From Desulfarculaceae bacterium (GTDB lineage Bacteria > Desulfobacterota > Desulfarculia > Desulfarculales > Desulfarculaceae): a stretch of 39,185 bases of DNA. The notes below the pieces were generated by a model, which saw only the letters and a list, made by a program, of their open reading frames with translations, did not search any database and was not told where the DNA came from. Location: NCBI GenBank assembly GCA_021737645.1, contig JAIPDO010000036.1:1-39185 (forward strand), in the 5' to 3' direction. Made by a program: the position numbers and the translations under genes. This document shows, piece after piece, positions 15,655 through 28,223 of this stretch; position 1 is the stretch's first letter; each line of letters begins with the position of its first letter.

Positions 15655-16689
15655 TCAGCGCTCCAGCATCTGTTGCAGGTTGATCATCTTTTGGCGCACG
15701 TTTTCCAGAGTGGCCATGAGCTTTAGGCTGTGGTTGGCGAAGATGGAATCCCGTGAGCCGTTGAGCACCATCATGGGCTCGAAGTCGGCCAGGCGAAGGT
15801 CTTCAACAATGCTGTCCATCAGCTCGCTCGAGCGCTTTATCTGCAAAACGTCGCGAAACTCCCAGCGCACCGCCAGCATCATCTCGAACATGGCATAGGC
15901 CACGCCACGGGCGAAGTAGAAGTTGTCGTCGATTTGGCTCCAGGGCACGGCCACCTTGAGCATCTGCTCCCCTTGCTGGGTGCTGTCTCCGGCGGTCTCC
16001 ACGCTCAGGCGCTTTCCCACGTCCCGGGGGGCATTGGCCAGGCGGGTGTCCACTCCGCCCAGGAGGCTGGTGTACTGCTCCAAAAGCTCGATGAGGTTGT
16101 CGGCCCTAGGATAAAAATGGCTGGCGCCGGTGGCCAAACCTTGGCGGTAGCCCTGCAGGGCCTGGATACCGTCATTGAACTTGGCCTCGGCCGCTGGGAA
16201 TATCCACAAATGGGGGTTGTTGGAAAAATCGGTGAAGGCCCGGTCGGCCTTGGGGTCGATTTTGTCGGTGGTGCGCTGGCGCGAAAGCTTGTCCCGGAGC
16301 ACCCTGGTGGAATAGCGGATTATCTCCAACTGGCCCATCTGGAAATTCTGGGGGTTGTCCAACAGCACGGTGGGGTAGATGACGTCGTTGGGCAGCCAGG
16401 CCCTGAGCATGCCTTGGCTCAGGGTGATCATGGTGTCCGTGAACACCCGGCCCGGAGGCACGGCTCTTTGGTTTTCAGCGGCGGTCCCTTGGGCGGGAAT
16501 GGGATTGAAGAAGGGAGGGAAGGCGCGATCGTACTCGTACCACATTATGAACGGCGCGCTGATCACGTACAGGAAGAACGCCCAGAGTATGATCCGCCCC
16601 GCCCGGCCCAGGGGGCTTAGGCCCGAGGCCAAGGGATTGAACCAGGCGGTTCGGCCCAACTCCCGGCTGTTTCCTTGTTCTTTATTCAT
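15655..16689 (-). CDS. DUF2333 family membrane-anchored protein
   Basis: The 344-residue protein has one N-terminal membrane helix (about residues 30-50, IILWAFFLYVISAPFIMWY) and a long, mostly helical outside domain. The segment TDTMITLSQGMLRAWLPNDVIYPTVLLDNPQNFQMGQLEIIRYSTRVLRDKLSRQR is characteristic of DUF2333. Function is unknown; a periplasmic or envelope role is inferred from topology. ATG at 16689 has a strong GGAGGAG. It has its own promoter overlapping the end of the preceding gene. Confidence 0.88.
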   Translation of the reverse strand: MNKEQGNSRELGRTAWFNPLASGLSPLGRAGRIILWAFFLYVISAPFIMWYEYDRAFPPFFNPIPAQGTAAENQRAVPPGRVFTDTMITLSQGMLRAWLPNDVIYPTVLLDNPQNFQMGQLEIIRYSTRVLRDKLSRQRTTDKIDPKADRAFTDFSNNPHLWIFPAAEAKFNDGIQALQGYRQGLATGASHFYPRADNLIELLEQYTSLLGGVDTRLANAPRDVGKRLSVETAGDSTQQGEQMLKVAVPWSQIDDNFYFARGVAYAMFEMMLAVRWEFRDVLQIKRSSELMDSIVEDLRLADFEPMMVLNGSRDSIFANHSLKLMATLENVRQKMINLQQMLER

Positions 16690-16730
16690 CTTGACTCCTC
16701 CCCCCAGAAAAATGCGGGGCGCACCCTTCT

Positions 16731-16758
16731 ATTGTCCGGCCAAACAGGGGGTTGTCAA
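16731..16758 (-). promoter_or_regulatory. Sigma-70-type promoter of the DUF2333 gene
   Basis: Perfect -35 TTGACA (16753-16758), 16-bp spacer, -10 GACAAT (16731-16736). The -35 overlaps the stop codon of the heptose adenylyltransferase gene. Confidence 0.5.
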
Positions 16759-17246
16759 GGGCGGGAGGTTTTGAGCTTGCTCACTAGGCTGGTGGTGGAG
16801 AGTCCCGGCACCAGGGGCAGGGAGTGAACTTGACCCCCATGGGAGCGCACAAAGGCGGCCCCCACGATCTTTTCCTCGGGCCAATCGCCGCCCTTGACCA
16901 AGACATCCGGAGCGATGGCCTCGATGAGCTTCGCCGGAGTGGGTTCTTCAAAAAACACCACCGCGTCCACGGCCTGCAAACCGGCCACCACCGCCGCCCG
17001 CTGAGCCTGGGGCACGATGGGCCGCTCGGGCCCCTTGTTCTGAGCCCGCACTCCCTCGTCACTGTTGAGCCCCAGCACCAGGAGGTCGCCCAGGGAGCGG
17101 GCGCGGTTAAGAAGGTCCACGTGCCCGGCGTGCAGCAGGTCGAAGCAACCGTTGGTGAACACCACCTTCTTGCCCTCGGCCTGGGCCGTGCGAGCCAGGG
17201 CCACGGCCTGCTCTTGGCTCATGATTTTTTGGCTGGTGTCCAGCAT
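16755..17246 (-). CDS. rfaE2: D-glycero-beta-D-manno-heptose 1-phosphate adenylyltransferase
   Basis: Makes ADP-heptose for the lipopolysaccharide inner core. The 163-residue protein corresponds to the C-terminal domain of HldE as a stand-alone enzyme. The nucleotidyltransferase motif TNGCFDLLHAGH (residues 31-42), the segment GLNSDEGVRAQNKGPERPI, and DVLVKGGDWPEEKIVGA are typical. I chose the ATG at 17246, 11 nt after the lepB stop, because an open extension to 17387 runs back into lepB in another frame and has no family similarity. A GGAG lies just upstream. The kinase half (RfaE1) is not in the window. Confidence 0.93.
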   Translation of the reverse strand: MLDTSQKIMSQEQAVALARTAQAEGKKVVFTNGCFDLLHAGHVDLLNRARSLGDLLVLGLNSDEGVRAQNKGPERPIVPQAQRAAVVAGLQAVDAVVFFEEPTPAKLIEAIAPDVLVKGGDWPEEKIVGAAFVRSHGGQVHSLPLVPGLSTTSLVSKLKTSRP

Positions 17247-17257
17247 GGCTCCAAGCC

Positions 17258-17890
17258 TCAATCTATCAGGTGCGCCAGGCGGCCCAGGCGCAGGCTGATC
17301 GGAAAGGTCTCCCAAGACCAAAGCACCACCTCGGCCCGCCCCACGATTTCCTCGCGGGGCACGAAGCCGCCCCGCCCCTGATTCCAAAAGCGCGAGTCAA
17401 AGGAATTGTCGCGGTTGTCACCCATCATGAAGTAGCTGCCCGGCGGCACCTTCACCGGCCCAAAGTGCTCGCCCATATGGGAGCGCGGTGCGTAGCGCCC
17501 CCAGTCCTGGACCAGGGGCTTGCCGTCGATGTAGAGCACCTTGCCCCGCATCTGAACCGTCTCGCCGGGCAGGCCCACGATGCGTTTTACAAAGTCCGAG
17601 CCATGGCCCGCGGGGTTGGCGAAGACCACCACGTCGCCCCGCTGGGGATCGCCCACCGGCAACAGCACCACCTCGGTGAAGGGTAACTTGATGTCGTAGC
17701 AGAGCTTGTTGACCAGCATGTGGTCGCCGGGCAGCAGGGTGGGCTCCATGGAGCCCGAGGGCACCCAGGAGGCCTGCACCACCCCGGCCCGGAGCACCGC
17801 GCTGAGCACCAGGGCCCAGAGCAGGGCGCCGCCCCAGCCGCGCATAAAGCGCCGCAACGGCCCTTGGCTTTGGTTTTCTTGTTGCTTCAT
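17258..17890 (-). CDS. lepB: Signal peptidase I
   Basis: Inner-membrane serine protease that removes signal peptides of secreted proteins. The 210-residue protein has one N-terminal membrane helix (about 20-40), catalytic Ser47 in PSGSMEPTLLPGD, the general-base Lys102 in SDFVKRIVGLPGE, and the box MGDNRDNSFDSR. ATG at 17890 is preceded by GGGGGAA. It lies 28 nt after the comF stop. Confidence 0.96.
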   Translation of the reverse strand: MKQQENQSQGPLRRFMRGWGGALLWALVLSAVLRAGVVQASWVPSGSMEPTLLPGDHMLVNKLCYDIKLPFTEVVLLPVGDPQRGDVVVFANPAGHGSDFVKRIVGLPGETVQMRGKVLYIDGKPLVQDWGRYAPRSHMGEHFGPVKVPPGSYFMMGDNRDNSFDSRFWNQGRGGFVPREEIVGRAEVVLWSWETFPISLRLGRLAHLID

Positions 17891-17918
17891 GTCTAGTTCC
17901 CCCGGTTGTCGCTACTCT

Positions 17919-18656
17919 CTAGGACTTGGCAGCCGCCGCCCGAACCAGGGTGAGCACTTCCACCCGCTCGGCCCCGGCGTCTTTGAGCACCTTGGCGCAT
18001 TCATTGGCCGTGGCTCCGGTGGTGAACACATCGTCCACCAGCAGCACCCAGGCCCCTTGCAGGCGGCCCTGCCAAGCCGGGGCGACGGCAAAGGCGCCTT
18101 CCACGTTGCGCCGTCTTGCGCCTGGGTCCAGACCCACCTGGGGTCTAGTATAGCGCTTTCGGTTCAGCAGGCGGGGAGCCAACTCCGGCCCTTGGCCCCG
18201 GGGCAGTCCCCCGGCCAGCACCAGGGCCTGGTTGAAACCCCGGGCCACCAGGCGGCGCGGGTGCAAAGGCACCGGGGCGATGAGATCAGCGGTGGCCCAC
18301 CAGGAGCGCGGGGCCTGGCCCAGCAGGCGGGACAGACCCTGGCCCAGCCAATAGCGGCGCTGATACTTGAAGCCGCGCACCACCTCGGCCAGGGGACCGG
18401 CGTGCATGGCCAGGGCGTGGGCCGCGTCAAAGGCCGGGGGGGAGGCTGCGCATGCCGGGCAATGCCAGGGGTGGCCGGGTAGGCCGCAAAGCCGACAGGC
18501 CGGAGCCGCCAAGGGCTCTATCTGCCCCTGGCAGGCAGGGCATAAAAACTCGTCCGGCCCTACCGGTTCGCCACAGGCGGCGCAGGCGGGCGGGAAGAAA
18601 AGGTCGCGCAGGCCGTGGGCCAGATTGGCCAGCGCCTGTGCCCCCCCGGTGGCCAT
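17919..18656 (-). CDS. comF: ComF family phosphoribosyltransferase-like protein
   Basis: The 245-residue protein has an N-terminal zinc-finger region with CxxC pairs (CAACGE, CPAC, CRLCGLPGHPWHCPAC) and a C-terminal PRTase-like domain with the PRPP loop VLLVDDVFTTGATANEC. In naturally competent bacteria ComF helps take single-stranded DNA into the cytoplasm; elsewhere its role is less clear. I prefer the ATG at 18656, because AGGAG overlapping the icd stop sits four bases before it; the longer frame (from 18692) would overlap icd. It is co-transcribed with icd and lepB. Confidence 0.92.
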   Translation of the reverse strand: MATGGAQALANLAHGLRDLFFPPACAACGEPVGPDEFLCPACQGQIEPLAAPACRLCGLPGHPWHCPACAASPPAFDAAHALAMHAGPLAEVVRGFKYQRRYWLGQGLSRLLGQAPRSWWATADLIAPVPLHPRRLVARGFNQALVLAGGLPRGQGPELAPRLLNRKRYTRPQVGLDPGARRRNVEGAFAVAPAWQGRLQGAWVLLVDDVFTTGATANECAKVLKDAGAERVEVLTLVRAAAAKS

Positions 18657-18663
18657 AAAACTC

Positions 18664-19892
<1,229 letters not shown>

Positions 19893-19896
<4 letters not shown>

Positions 19897-20312
19897 TGGG
19901 GGGTTTCCTTGCTGAAACCCTGCTCACGGGCGAAGGCCACGAACTCTTCGTGCGAGACTTCGGGGTCGATGCCGGGGCAGGCTTGGCGGGCATCCTCAAA
20001 GGCGCTGGGATTGGCCAGGATGCCCGGAAAAAAGGGCCAGCGGCGGCAGATGGCCGGCTTGGCCTGGTGGATGCGGCAGCCCTGGGGGCCCATGAGGCTG
20101 CAGGCCCCGTCCTGGCCCGTAAGAACCTCGTAGCGTCCGTCCCGGGCGCGGCAATGGCGGGCTATGAACTCGTCGGGGCTCAGGTCTATGAGCGCGGCGG
20201 CGGGGGCTATCTCCTCGGGCTCGAAAAAGATGCCGCCCAGCCCCTGGCAACAGACGTTGCAGCGCTGACACTCAAAGGGGGCCCGGCGTTTTTGGGCTTT
20301 TGGTTGATTCAT
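19893..20312 (-). CDS. YkgJ-type cysteine-cluster (zinc/iron chelate) protein
   Basis: The 139-residue protein carries the CxxCxxCC-type cluster CQRCNVCC near the N-terminus, then [25 protein letters not shown] and a late Cys, the pattern of the YkgJ / CxxCxxCC family. Members are thought to bind zinc or iron-sulfur; activity is unknown. The stop overlaps the icd start by 4 nt, and the gene starts 40 nt after the acuC stop. The tight link to an isocitrate dehydrogenase could be simple operon packing. Confidence 0.88.
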
Positions 20313-20352
20313 GGTTCCGTGAGATTACAACGGCGGGCCCGGCAAGGCAAGC

Positions 20353-21495
20353 TCAGGCGCCCACCAGGGGGAAGTGATGTTTTTTGATGTGCGCCACCGC
20401 GTCGGCGGCGTCGCGCTCGGCCCGGTACCAGTGGCGGCCCCTTAGCTGCACGTCGCCGTCCAGCAAGCGGCGGTCATCGGCGTGCACCTGGTGGCGGCTG
20501 ATGAATTCCTCGGGCAGATCGCTCGGCACCCGGTCCTCCTGGCCGCTGATAATGGCCCAGGCCAGGGTCCAGGCCCGAGCCACGTTGATCATGTTGTAGC
20601 CGCCCCCGCCCAGCACGATCCAGCGGCCCCAGGCCAGCTCCTTGAAACGGCGCACCGCGTGGCCGAAGCCACGGGTGGTGAGATTCAGGTTGGCCAGGGG
20701 GTCATTCAAAAAGGTGTCCACCCCAAGTTGGGTGACCACGTAGTCCGGGGCGAACGCCTCCACCAGGGGGGGCACCACCTTGTCGAAGCTTTCAATGAAA
20801 ACATCGTCGTCAGTGTCTATCCACAGGGGCAGGTTCACCGCGAAACCCTTGCCCGCCCCCCGGCCCATCTCTTCCAGATAGCCGGTGCCGGGGAACAGGG
20901 TGGCCGGGTGCTGGTGCAGGCTTATGGTCAGCACCTGGTCGCTTTCGAAAAAGGCCCACTGCACCCCGTCGCCGTGGTGGGCGTCGATGTCCACGTAGGC
21001 CACCCGCTTACCCTCTTGCACCAGGCGGCGAATGGCCAGCACCGCGTCGTTGATGTAGCAAAAGCCCGCCGCCCTGGCGGCCAGGGCGTGATGCATGCCT
21101 CCGGCGATGTTGAAGGCGGCCGGAAGGCCCTCGCGGCTCACCAAACGGGCGGCGGCCAGGGTGCCTCCGGCCATGAGGGCCGAAAGCTCGTACATGCCCT
21201 GGAATATGGGGTTGTCCGCCGGGCCCAGGCCGAAGGCCACGTAGCCGCTGGCCAGGGGGCTGGCCGAAAGCTCTTGAAGGGTCTCCAGATAGCGCCGGTC
21301 GTGGTAGATCATCAACTCTTCGAAGGTGGCCGGGGCAAAAGGACAGGGGGTGGCCGCCAGGCCGCAGAGCTCTATAAGCTCATTGGTCAGGGCCAAACGG
21401 CGCATGCGCATGGGGTGTTGCGGCCCATAATCAAACTGTTGAAACTCATCGCTGTAGACGTAGGCCGGCTCGGGCAACGCTTTGTTGGGAGCCAT
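20353..21495 (-). CDS. acuC: Histone-deacetylase-family protein (AcuC type)
   Basis: Zinc-dependent deacetylase of the HDAC/AcuC/AphA superfamily; bacterial AcuC proteins deacetylate lysines such as that of acetyl-CoA synthetase. The 380-residue protein shows the catalytic His pair (NIAGGMHHALAARAAGFCYINDA), the metal-binding DIDAHHGDGVQ, the downstream Asp in QLGVDTFLNDPLANLNLT, and the GGGGYN glycine-rich loop. I use the ATG at 21495 (MAPNKALPEPAYVYSDEF); a 32-codon extension upstream has no family similarity. It is transcribed divergently from the yqeY operon. A weak TTGCCC-17-TATGCT promoter lies about 40 bp upstream. No acs gene is present to confirm the substrate. Confidence 0.9.
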   Translation of the reverse strand: MAPNKALPEPAYVYSDEFQQFDYGPQHPMRMRRLALTNELIELCGLAATPCPFAPATFEELMIYHDRRYLETLQELSASPLASGYVAFGLGPADNPIFQGMYELSALMAGGTLAAARLVSREGLPAAFNIAGGMHHALAARAAGFCYINDAVLAIRRLVQEGKRVAYVDIDAHHGDGVQWAFFESDQVLTISLHQHPATLFPGTGYLEEMGRGAGKGFAVNLPLWIDTDDDVFIESFDKVVPPLVEAFAPDYVVTQLGVDTFLNDPLANLNLTTRGFGHAVRRFKELAWGRWIVLGGGGYNMINVARAWTLAWAIISGQEDRVPSDLPEEFISRHQVHADDRRLLDGDVQLRGRHWYRAERDAADAVAHIKKHHFPLVGA

Positions 21496-21584
21496 GTTGC
21501 TTCCCGTCCAGGGAGGGTTAGAATATAGCCGGCACAGCATAGCACCACCGGGGGCAAGGGGCAAGCTTTGCGGCCTGGCTCCAG

Positions 21585-21613
21585 TTGACACTCCCCGGTG
21601 CGGCTGGTAGACT
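21585..21613 (+). promoter_or_regulatory. Sigma-70 promoter of the yqeY-mutS2-dnaG-rpoD operon
   Basis: Perfect -35 TTGACA (21585-21590), 17-bp spacer, -10 TAGACT (21608-21613). The start would be near 21620, about 50 nt ahead of the yqeY GTG. Confidence 0.75.
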
Positions 21614-21668
21614 CACATCCGACTATTTTGTTAGTCTTTTGGAGCCCTTGGGCTGGGAGGAATTAGCC

Positions 21669-22115
21669 GTGAGCTTGGCCCAGAAGGTCGAGGCGGACCT
21701 AAAAGCCGCCCTCAAGTCCAGGGAAGAGTTGGCCACCAGTTGCCTTCGGCTGGTGCGCGCCGCTTTCAAAAACCAGGAAAAAGAGTTGCGCCGGCCCCTG
21801 AGCGGGGAAGAGGAGATAAAAATCCTCTCCACCCTGGCTAAGCAGCGCCGCGAATCCATCGATCAATTCACCAAAGGCAACCGCAAGGACCTGGCCGACA
21901 AGGAGCAGGCGGAACTGGCCATAATCGAGGCCTATCTGCCGGCCCAGTTGGACCAGGAGGCCATCGCCAAGGTGGTGGACGAGGTTTTCGCCGAGCTGCA
22001 ACCCCAGGGAATGAAAGACATGGGGGCGGCTATGAAAGAGGCCATGGCCCGGATGGCCGGGCAGGCCGATGGCAAGCTGGTGAGCCAATTGGTGCGCCAG
22101 AAGCTGCAAGGGTAG
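21669..22115 (+). CDS. yqeY: GatB/YqeY domain protein
   Basis: The 148-residue protein matches the usual YqeY length (VSLAQKVEADLKAALKSREELATSCLRLVRAAFKN ... QLVRQKLQG). The YqeY fold resembles the tRNA-binding tail of GatB, but its job is not established. The start is a GTG at 21669 with GGAGG eight bases upstream (21656-21660); the longer frame starts on the -35 hexamer and is excluded. It leads the yqeY-mutS2-dnaG-rpoD operon. rpsU, which often precedes yqeY or dnaG in related bacteria, is missing. Confidence 0.94.
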   Translation: MSLAQKVEADLKAALKSREELATSCLRLVRAAFKNQEKELRRPLSGEEEIKILSTLAKQRRESIDQFTKGNRKDLADKEQAELAIIEAYLPAQLDQEAIAKVVDEVFAELQPQGMKDMGAAMKEAMARMAGQADGKLVSQLVRQKLQG

Positions 22116-22147
22116 TCCTGATTACGGGGCGTCATCTCCAATCGTTT

Positions 22148-24625
22148 ATGCCTGATATTCAAACAAGTTCCGCGGATCCACGCCCGCAGCGGCCTAAAAC
22201 CTGCGCCGACGTCCAGACCTTGGCGGTGCTGGAGCTGGGCCCGTTGTTGGAGCGGGTGGCCGCTTTGGCGATGAGCCCCATGGGAGCCGAGCGGGTGCGG
22301 GCACTGAGGCCATGCCCGGACTTGGCCCTGGTGGGCCGCCGCCAGCGCCGCCTCAGCCAACTGCGCCAACTCATGGAAGAACAGGGCCGCCCCTCCCTGG
22401 ACGGCCTGGACGACGTGCGGCCTCTGTTGAACCGCCTGGGTCCGGTGGGAGCCTTTCTGGTGCCCGAGGAGCTGGAGGTGATGGCCGACTTTTTGTCCGC
22501 CGCCGGACGGGCCGCCTCGTTTCTGGCCCCGTCCGAAGAGCGCATGGACGAGCTGTTCCGCCTGGCCAACCAGATAACTCCTCTTCCCGAGTTGGCCAAG
22601 GATCTGCGCAAGGTCATCGGGCCGGGGCACTCGGTAAGCTCCAAGGCCTCGCCCGAGCTGGCCAGGGTGCGCCGGGAGGCCAACCGGGCCCGTGAGCGCC
22701 TGCGCGGCGAGCTCATGGGCCTGGTGCACGATGAATTTCTGGCCCCGGCATTTTCCGATCAGGTGGTCACCCAGCGCAGCGGACGCTTCGTGGTGCCGGT
22801 CAAGGCCGACGCCAAGGGCCGGGTTTCGGGCATCATCCACGACACCTCCGGCTCCGGGGCCACCTGCTTCGTGGAGCCTCTCAGCGCCGTGGAAGGCAAC
22901 AACCAGTTGGCCATGATGACCCGCCGCGAGCGCGAGGAAGAGATCAAGGTGCTGGTGGCCGCGGCCCAGCGCCTGGCCCAGGAGTCTCAGGCCCTTCATG
23001 AAAACATGCGAGCCCTGGCCAAGCTGGACTGCCTCTTGGCCCAGGCCCGCTTTGCCGAGCGCCTGGAGTGCGCCGAGCCGGTGATCACCGCCGCCGGCGA
23101 GGTGGAGCTCATCAAGGCCCGCCACCCCCTGTTGGCCTGGCGGGCCTCGGGCAAGCCGGGCCTGTGCGTGCCCATCAACCTCAGGGTGAGCCCCGGGCAA
23201 CGCCTGCTGGTGCTCAGCGGGGCCAATGCGGGGGGCAAGACCGCCACCCTCAAGACCCTGGGGCTCATCACCCTCATGGTCATGTGCGGCCTGCACGCCC
23301 CCCTGGATCGGGGCAGCCGGGTGGCGGTTTTCGACACCGTGGCCGCCGAGATCGGCGACGAACAGGATTTGGACCGGGACCTGAGCACCTTCACCGCCCA
23401 CGCCGGGCGCTTGGCCGGCATGGTCAACCAGGCCGGGCCGTCGTCGCTGTTCCTCATCGACGAGATCGGCGGGGGCACCGACCCCAGCGAGGGCTCGGCC
23501 CTGGCCACGGCGGTGCTGGACTGGCTGGGCTCCAAGGGGGCCATGGTCTTGGCCACCACCCACTTTCACCGCCTCAAGGCCTACGCCACCCTGCACCATA
23601 AGGCCCAGAACGTGTCGGTGTCATTTGACCGGGCCACCGGCCAGGCCACCTACCAGCTCCATTACGGGTCGCCGGGCTTCAGCGACGCTTTGGCCGTGGC
23701 CGCCCACCTGGGCTTCCCGCCGGAGATACTCAAAGCCGCCGAGACCGAGCTGGACCAGGCGGAGCGCCAGACCGTGGCCCTGCTGCGCGAGGCCGAGCAG
23801 ACCCGCCAGGACGCCCGCCAGGAGGGGGCGCCGGCCTCGGCCGACCGCCTGGCCGCCAAAGGTGAGCGTGAGAAGGCCCGCCTGCTCAAGCGCCAGGCCG
23901 CCCAGGAGAGGGCCGGTGCCCTGGCCGAGGGCAAACGCCGGGTGCGCGAGGTGGCCAAGCGCTTCGAGGGCGAGTTGGCCGAGGTGTTGGGCAAGACCGC
24001 CCAGGAACGGGAGCAGGGCGGCAAGGTCAAGGAAGGCGCGGTGCGCCAGGAGCTTTACCAGGCCCGGCGAGAGGCTTTGGCCCAGGTGGAGGCCACCGCC
24101 TCGGTGGCCGAGGCCGCCGCGCCCCAGGGCGACGAAGTGGGCGCAGCCCGGCTCAAGGAGGGCGACGCGGTTGAGCTGACCAACCTGGGGCAGACCGGGG
24201 TGCTTTTGGAAGCCCCTCACCAGGGCCGGGACACGGTGCCGGTGTCGGTGGGGGTGGCCGGGGTGCGGGTCATGGTGCCCCTGGCCGAGCTGAAGCCCCT
24301 GCCCGCCGGAGCCCACACCCAGCCCAAAGGCAAGGCCGCCAACAAAGGCAAAGGCATCTCGGTGCAGGCCGGCGCGGGCGAGGGCCTGGATCTGAACATA
24401 ATCGGCAAGCGGGTGGACGAGGCCCTGCCCCTGGTGGACAAGGCCCTGGACCAGGCCCTGTTGGCCGGGCGGGCCGAGATAAGGGTGGTGCACGGCATGG
24501 GCACCGGACGCCTCAGGGCGGCGGTGCGCGAATATTTGTCCGACCATCCCGCGGTTGCCTCCTACCGGGCCGGAGTGCGCGGCGAGGGCGGGGCCGGGGT
24601 GACCGTGGCTCAGGTGAGGCAGTAA
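22148..24625 (+). CDS. mutS2: Endonuclease MutS2
   Basis: MutS-family ATPase without the mismatch-recognition domain; members suppress recombination or rescue collided ribosomes. The 825-residue protein has the core and clamp regions (about 20-340), Walker A GANAGGKT (358-365), LFLIDEIGGGTDPSEGSALA, ATTHFHRLKAYA, a long Glu/Ala/Arg-rich coiled coil (about 525-660), and a C-terminal Smr domain with LDLNIIGKRVDEAL and VVHGMGTGRLRAAVREYL. The Smr LDxHG motif reads LDLN here, as in some relatives, so nuclease activity is uncertain. ATG at 22148, 32 nt after the yqeY stop, has no strong ribosome binding site. Its end carries the ribosome binding site for dnaG. Confidence 0.95.
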   Translation: MPDIQTSSADPRPQRPKTCADVQTLAVLELGPLLERVAALAMSPMGAERVRALRPCPDLALVGRRQRRLSQLRQLMEEQGRPSLDGLDDVRPLLNRLGPVGAFLVPEELEVMADFLSAAGRAASFLAPSEERMDELFRLANQITPLPELAKDLRKVIGPGHSVSSKASPELARVRREANRARERLRGELMGLVHDEFLAPAFSDQVVTQRSGRFVVPVKADAKGRVSGIIHDTSGSGATCFVEPLSAVEGNNQLAMMTRREREEEIKVLVAAAQRLAQESQALHENMRALAKLDCLLAQARFAERLECAEPVITAAGEVELIKARHPLLAWRASGKPGLCVPINLRVSPGQRLLVLSGANAGGKTATLKTLGLITLMVMCGLHAPLDRGSRVAVFDTVAAEIGDEQDLDRDLSTFTAHAGRLAGMVNQAGPSSLFLIDEIGGGTDPSEGSALATAVLDWLGSKGAMVLATTHFHRLKAYATLHHKAQNVSVSFDRATGQATYQLHYGSPGFSDALAVAAHLGFPPEILKAAETELDQAERQTVALLREAEQTRQDARQEGAPASADRLAAKGEREKARLLKRQAAQERAGALAEGKRRVREVAKRFEGELAEVLGKTAQEREQGGKVKEGAVRQELYQARREALAQVEATASVAEAAAPQGDEVGAARLKEGDAVELTNLGQTGVLLEAPHQGRDTVPVSVGVAGVRVMVPLAELKPLPAGAHTQPKGKAANKGKGISVQAGAGEGLDLNIIGKRVDEALPLVDKALDQALLAGRAEIRVVHGMGTGRLRAAVREYLSDHPAVASYRAGVRGEGGAGVTVAQVRQ

Positions 24626-26440
24626 TTGAACGGCGGCGGACGCATACCAGAGCACAAGATAGATGAGGTGCGCCAGGCGGCCAACATCGCCGAGGTGATC
24701 GGCCGCCGGGTGAAGCTGATCAGCGCCGGGCGCACCCTAAAAGGCCTGTGCCCCTTCCACGGCGACACCGACCCCAGCTTCATCGTCAACCGCGAAAGGG
24801 GCACCTGGCACTGCTTTGGCTGCGGCGAGGGAGGCAACATATTCACCTTCCTCATGAAAGACGAGGGCCTCACTTTCCCCGAGGCGGTGAAGCAACTGGC
24901 TGCCCAATATGGGGTCCACCTGCCCACCCCGGAGCGCACCCCGGAGCAGAAGCGCCGCGACCAACATAGGCAGCGCCTATTGCGCGTTATGGAGTTAGCC
25001 GGTAACTTTTTTATCCAGCAGCTCGCCGCTCCCAGCGGAGAGCCTGCCCGGCGCTACCTGCTGGAGCAACGGGGCTTGAAGCCCCAGGTGCTTAAGGACT
25101 TCGGGTTGGGTTGGGCCCCGGACGCCTGGGAAGGCCTAAGGCGTTTTCTGGGCTCCCAAGGGGTCCCCGAGGCCCTGGCCATAGAGGCCGGTGTGCTGGT
25201 GGCGCGGGACAAGGGCGACGGCTGCTATGACCGCTTCCGGGGACGGGTGATGTTTCCCATCGCCGACGTGTCCGGGCGCATGGTCAGTTTTGGGGGCCGG
25301 GTTTTGGGCGGGGGCGAGCCCAAGTACCTGAATGGCCCGGAGACTCCGCTTTTCAAAAAGTCGGCAACGCTTTACAACCTGGAACGGGCCCGTTCCTTCA
25401 TGCGCAAGAAGGACCGAGCCTTGGTGGTGGAGGGCTACTTCGACGTGATTACCCTGGCGGCTATGGGTTTTGGCGAAACGGTGGCCCCCATGGGCACCGC
25501 GCTGACCCCTCAGCAGATTCGCCGCCTCAAGGGCCAGGCCTCGCGCCTGGTCCTGGTTTTTGACGGCGACCAGGCCGGAGTCCGGGCCGCCCGCCGCTCT
25601 CTGCCCTTGTGCCTGGCCGAGGGGGTGCAGCCCGAGGTGCTGCTCCTGCCCACCGGCGAAGACCCCGACAGCTTTGCCCGCGCCCAAGGGGCCGAGGGCC
25701 TGGAAGAGGCCATCGAGGCCAGCGGGTCGCTAATCGAAGCGGTGTTGGACCAGATCATCGCCGAGGGCGACCAAAGCACGCCCGAGGGCAAGAGCAAGAT
25801 CGTGGCCGAGGCCGGGGGGGTCATCAAGGCCATCGGCGATCCGGTCAGCTCCTGGCTCTACCTGGGCCGCTTGGCCGCCCGCCTGGGCCTGCCTGCCGAG
25901 GTGGCCGCCGCCCGTTTGGGCCTGCCGGTGCCCGGCGGCCGCCGCCCCAGCGCTCCCGTTCCAACTCCGGCGCCGCGCCAAAGCGGCGGCGCGGGCCGCC
26001 AGTGGCAGGAGGCGGTGTTGCAACTGGCCCTGTCAGAGGCCTCCGCGGCCCAGGTGCTGGCCCGGGAAGGCGCCCTGGCCGCTCTGGTGGAACCGGACCT
26101 GGCGGCCGTGGCCCAGGCGCTTGTGCATATCGTGGACCAGGGCGGTATCCCCGAGCCCTCGGCGGTGATAAGCCGCCTGGACGACCCGGATCTGCACCGC
26201 CTGGTCAGTCTCCTGGCCGAGGGCGGGCCCAACCTGACCCCGGAGCAGGCCGCGGTCGAGGCCCAGGCCCTTTGCTCAAAAATCCGGCGCTGGCAGCTTC
26301 GCCAACGCAAACGCGAGCTCACCAGCCAAATCGTCGAGGCCCAGAGCCGGGGCGACTCCGAACTGGTGACCAAGCTGCAAGATCAGCGCCGGCGGGAAAT
26401 AGATTCTGTTTCCTCCTTTGAATCCAGCCGAAAGGACTAA
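24626..26440 (+). CDS. dnaG: DNA primase DnaG
   Basis: Makes RNA primers for replication. The 604-residue protein has the CHC2 zinc finger (Cys42, His45, Cys63, Cys66), the RNA-polymerase-like core and the TOPRIM domain ([15 protein letters not shown] ... [10 protein letters not shown]), then a proline-rich linker near 435-455 and a C-terminal helicase-binding domain. The start is a TTG that directly follows the mutS2 TAA, with GAGG in the mutS2 end six bases upstream; [20 protein letters not shown] is the normal DnaG N-terminus, and no ATG fits. It is followed after 2 nt by rpoD. Confidence 0.96.
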   Translation: MNGGGRIPEHKIDEVRQAANIAEVIGRRVKLISAGRTLKGLCPFHGDTDPSFIVNRERGTWHCFGCGEGGNIFTFLMKDEGLTFPEAVKQLAAQYGVHLPTPERTPEQKRRDQHRQRLLRVMELAGNFFIQQLAAPSGEPARRYLLEQRGLKPQVLKDFGLGWAPDAWEGLRRFLGSQGVPEALAIEAGVLVARDKGDGCYDRFRGRVMFPIADVSGRMVSFGGRVLGGGEPKYLNGPETPLFKKSATLYNLERARSFMRKKDRALVVEGYFDVITLAAMGFGETVAPMGTALTPQQIRRLKGQASRLVLVFDGDQAGVRAARRSLPLCLAEGVQPEVLLLPTGEDPDSFARAQGAEGLEEAIEASGSLIEAVLDQIIAEGDQSTPEGKSKIVAEAGGVIKAIGDPVSSWLYLGRLAARLGLPAEVAAARLGLPVPGGRRPSAPVPTPAPRQSGGAGRQWQEAVLQLALSEASAAQVLAREGALAALVEPDLAAVAQALVHIVDQGGIPEPSAVISRLDDPDLHRLVSLLAEGGPNLTPEQAAVEAQALCSKIRRWQLRQRKRELTSQIVEAQSRGDSELVTKLQDQRRREIDSVSSFESSRKD

Positions 26441-26442
26441 GC

Positions 26443-28203
<1,761 letters not shown>

Positions 28204-28223
28204 TCCAGCTATCAAGCCGTGCC

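Noticed and set aside
21932..23599. Long minus-strand frame opposite yqeY and mutS2
   Set aside because: Low-complexity His/Gly/Gln-rich translation typical of an antisense shadow; the plus strand has MutS2 motifs.
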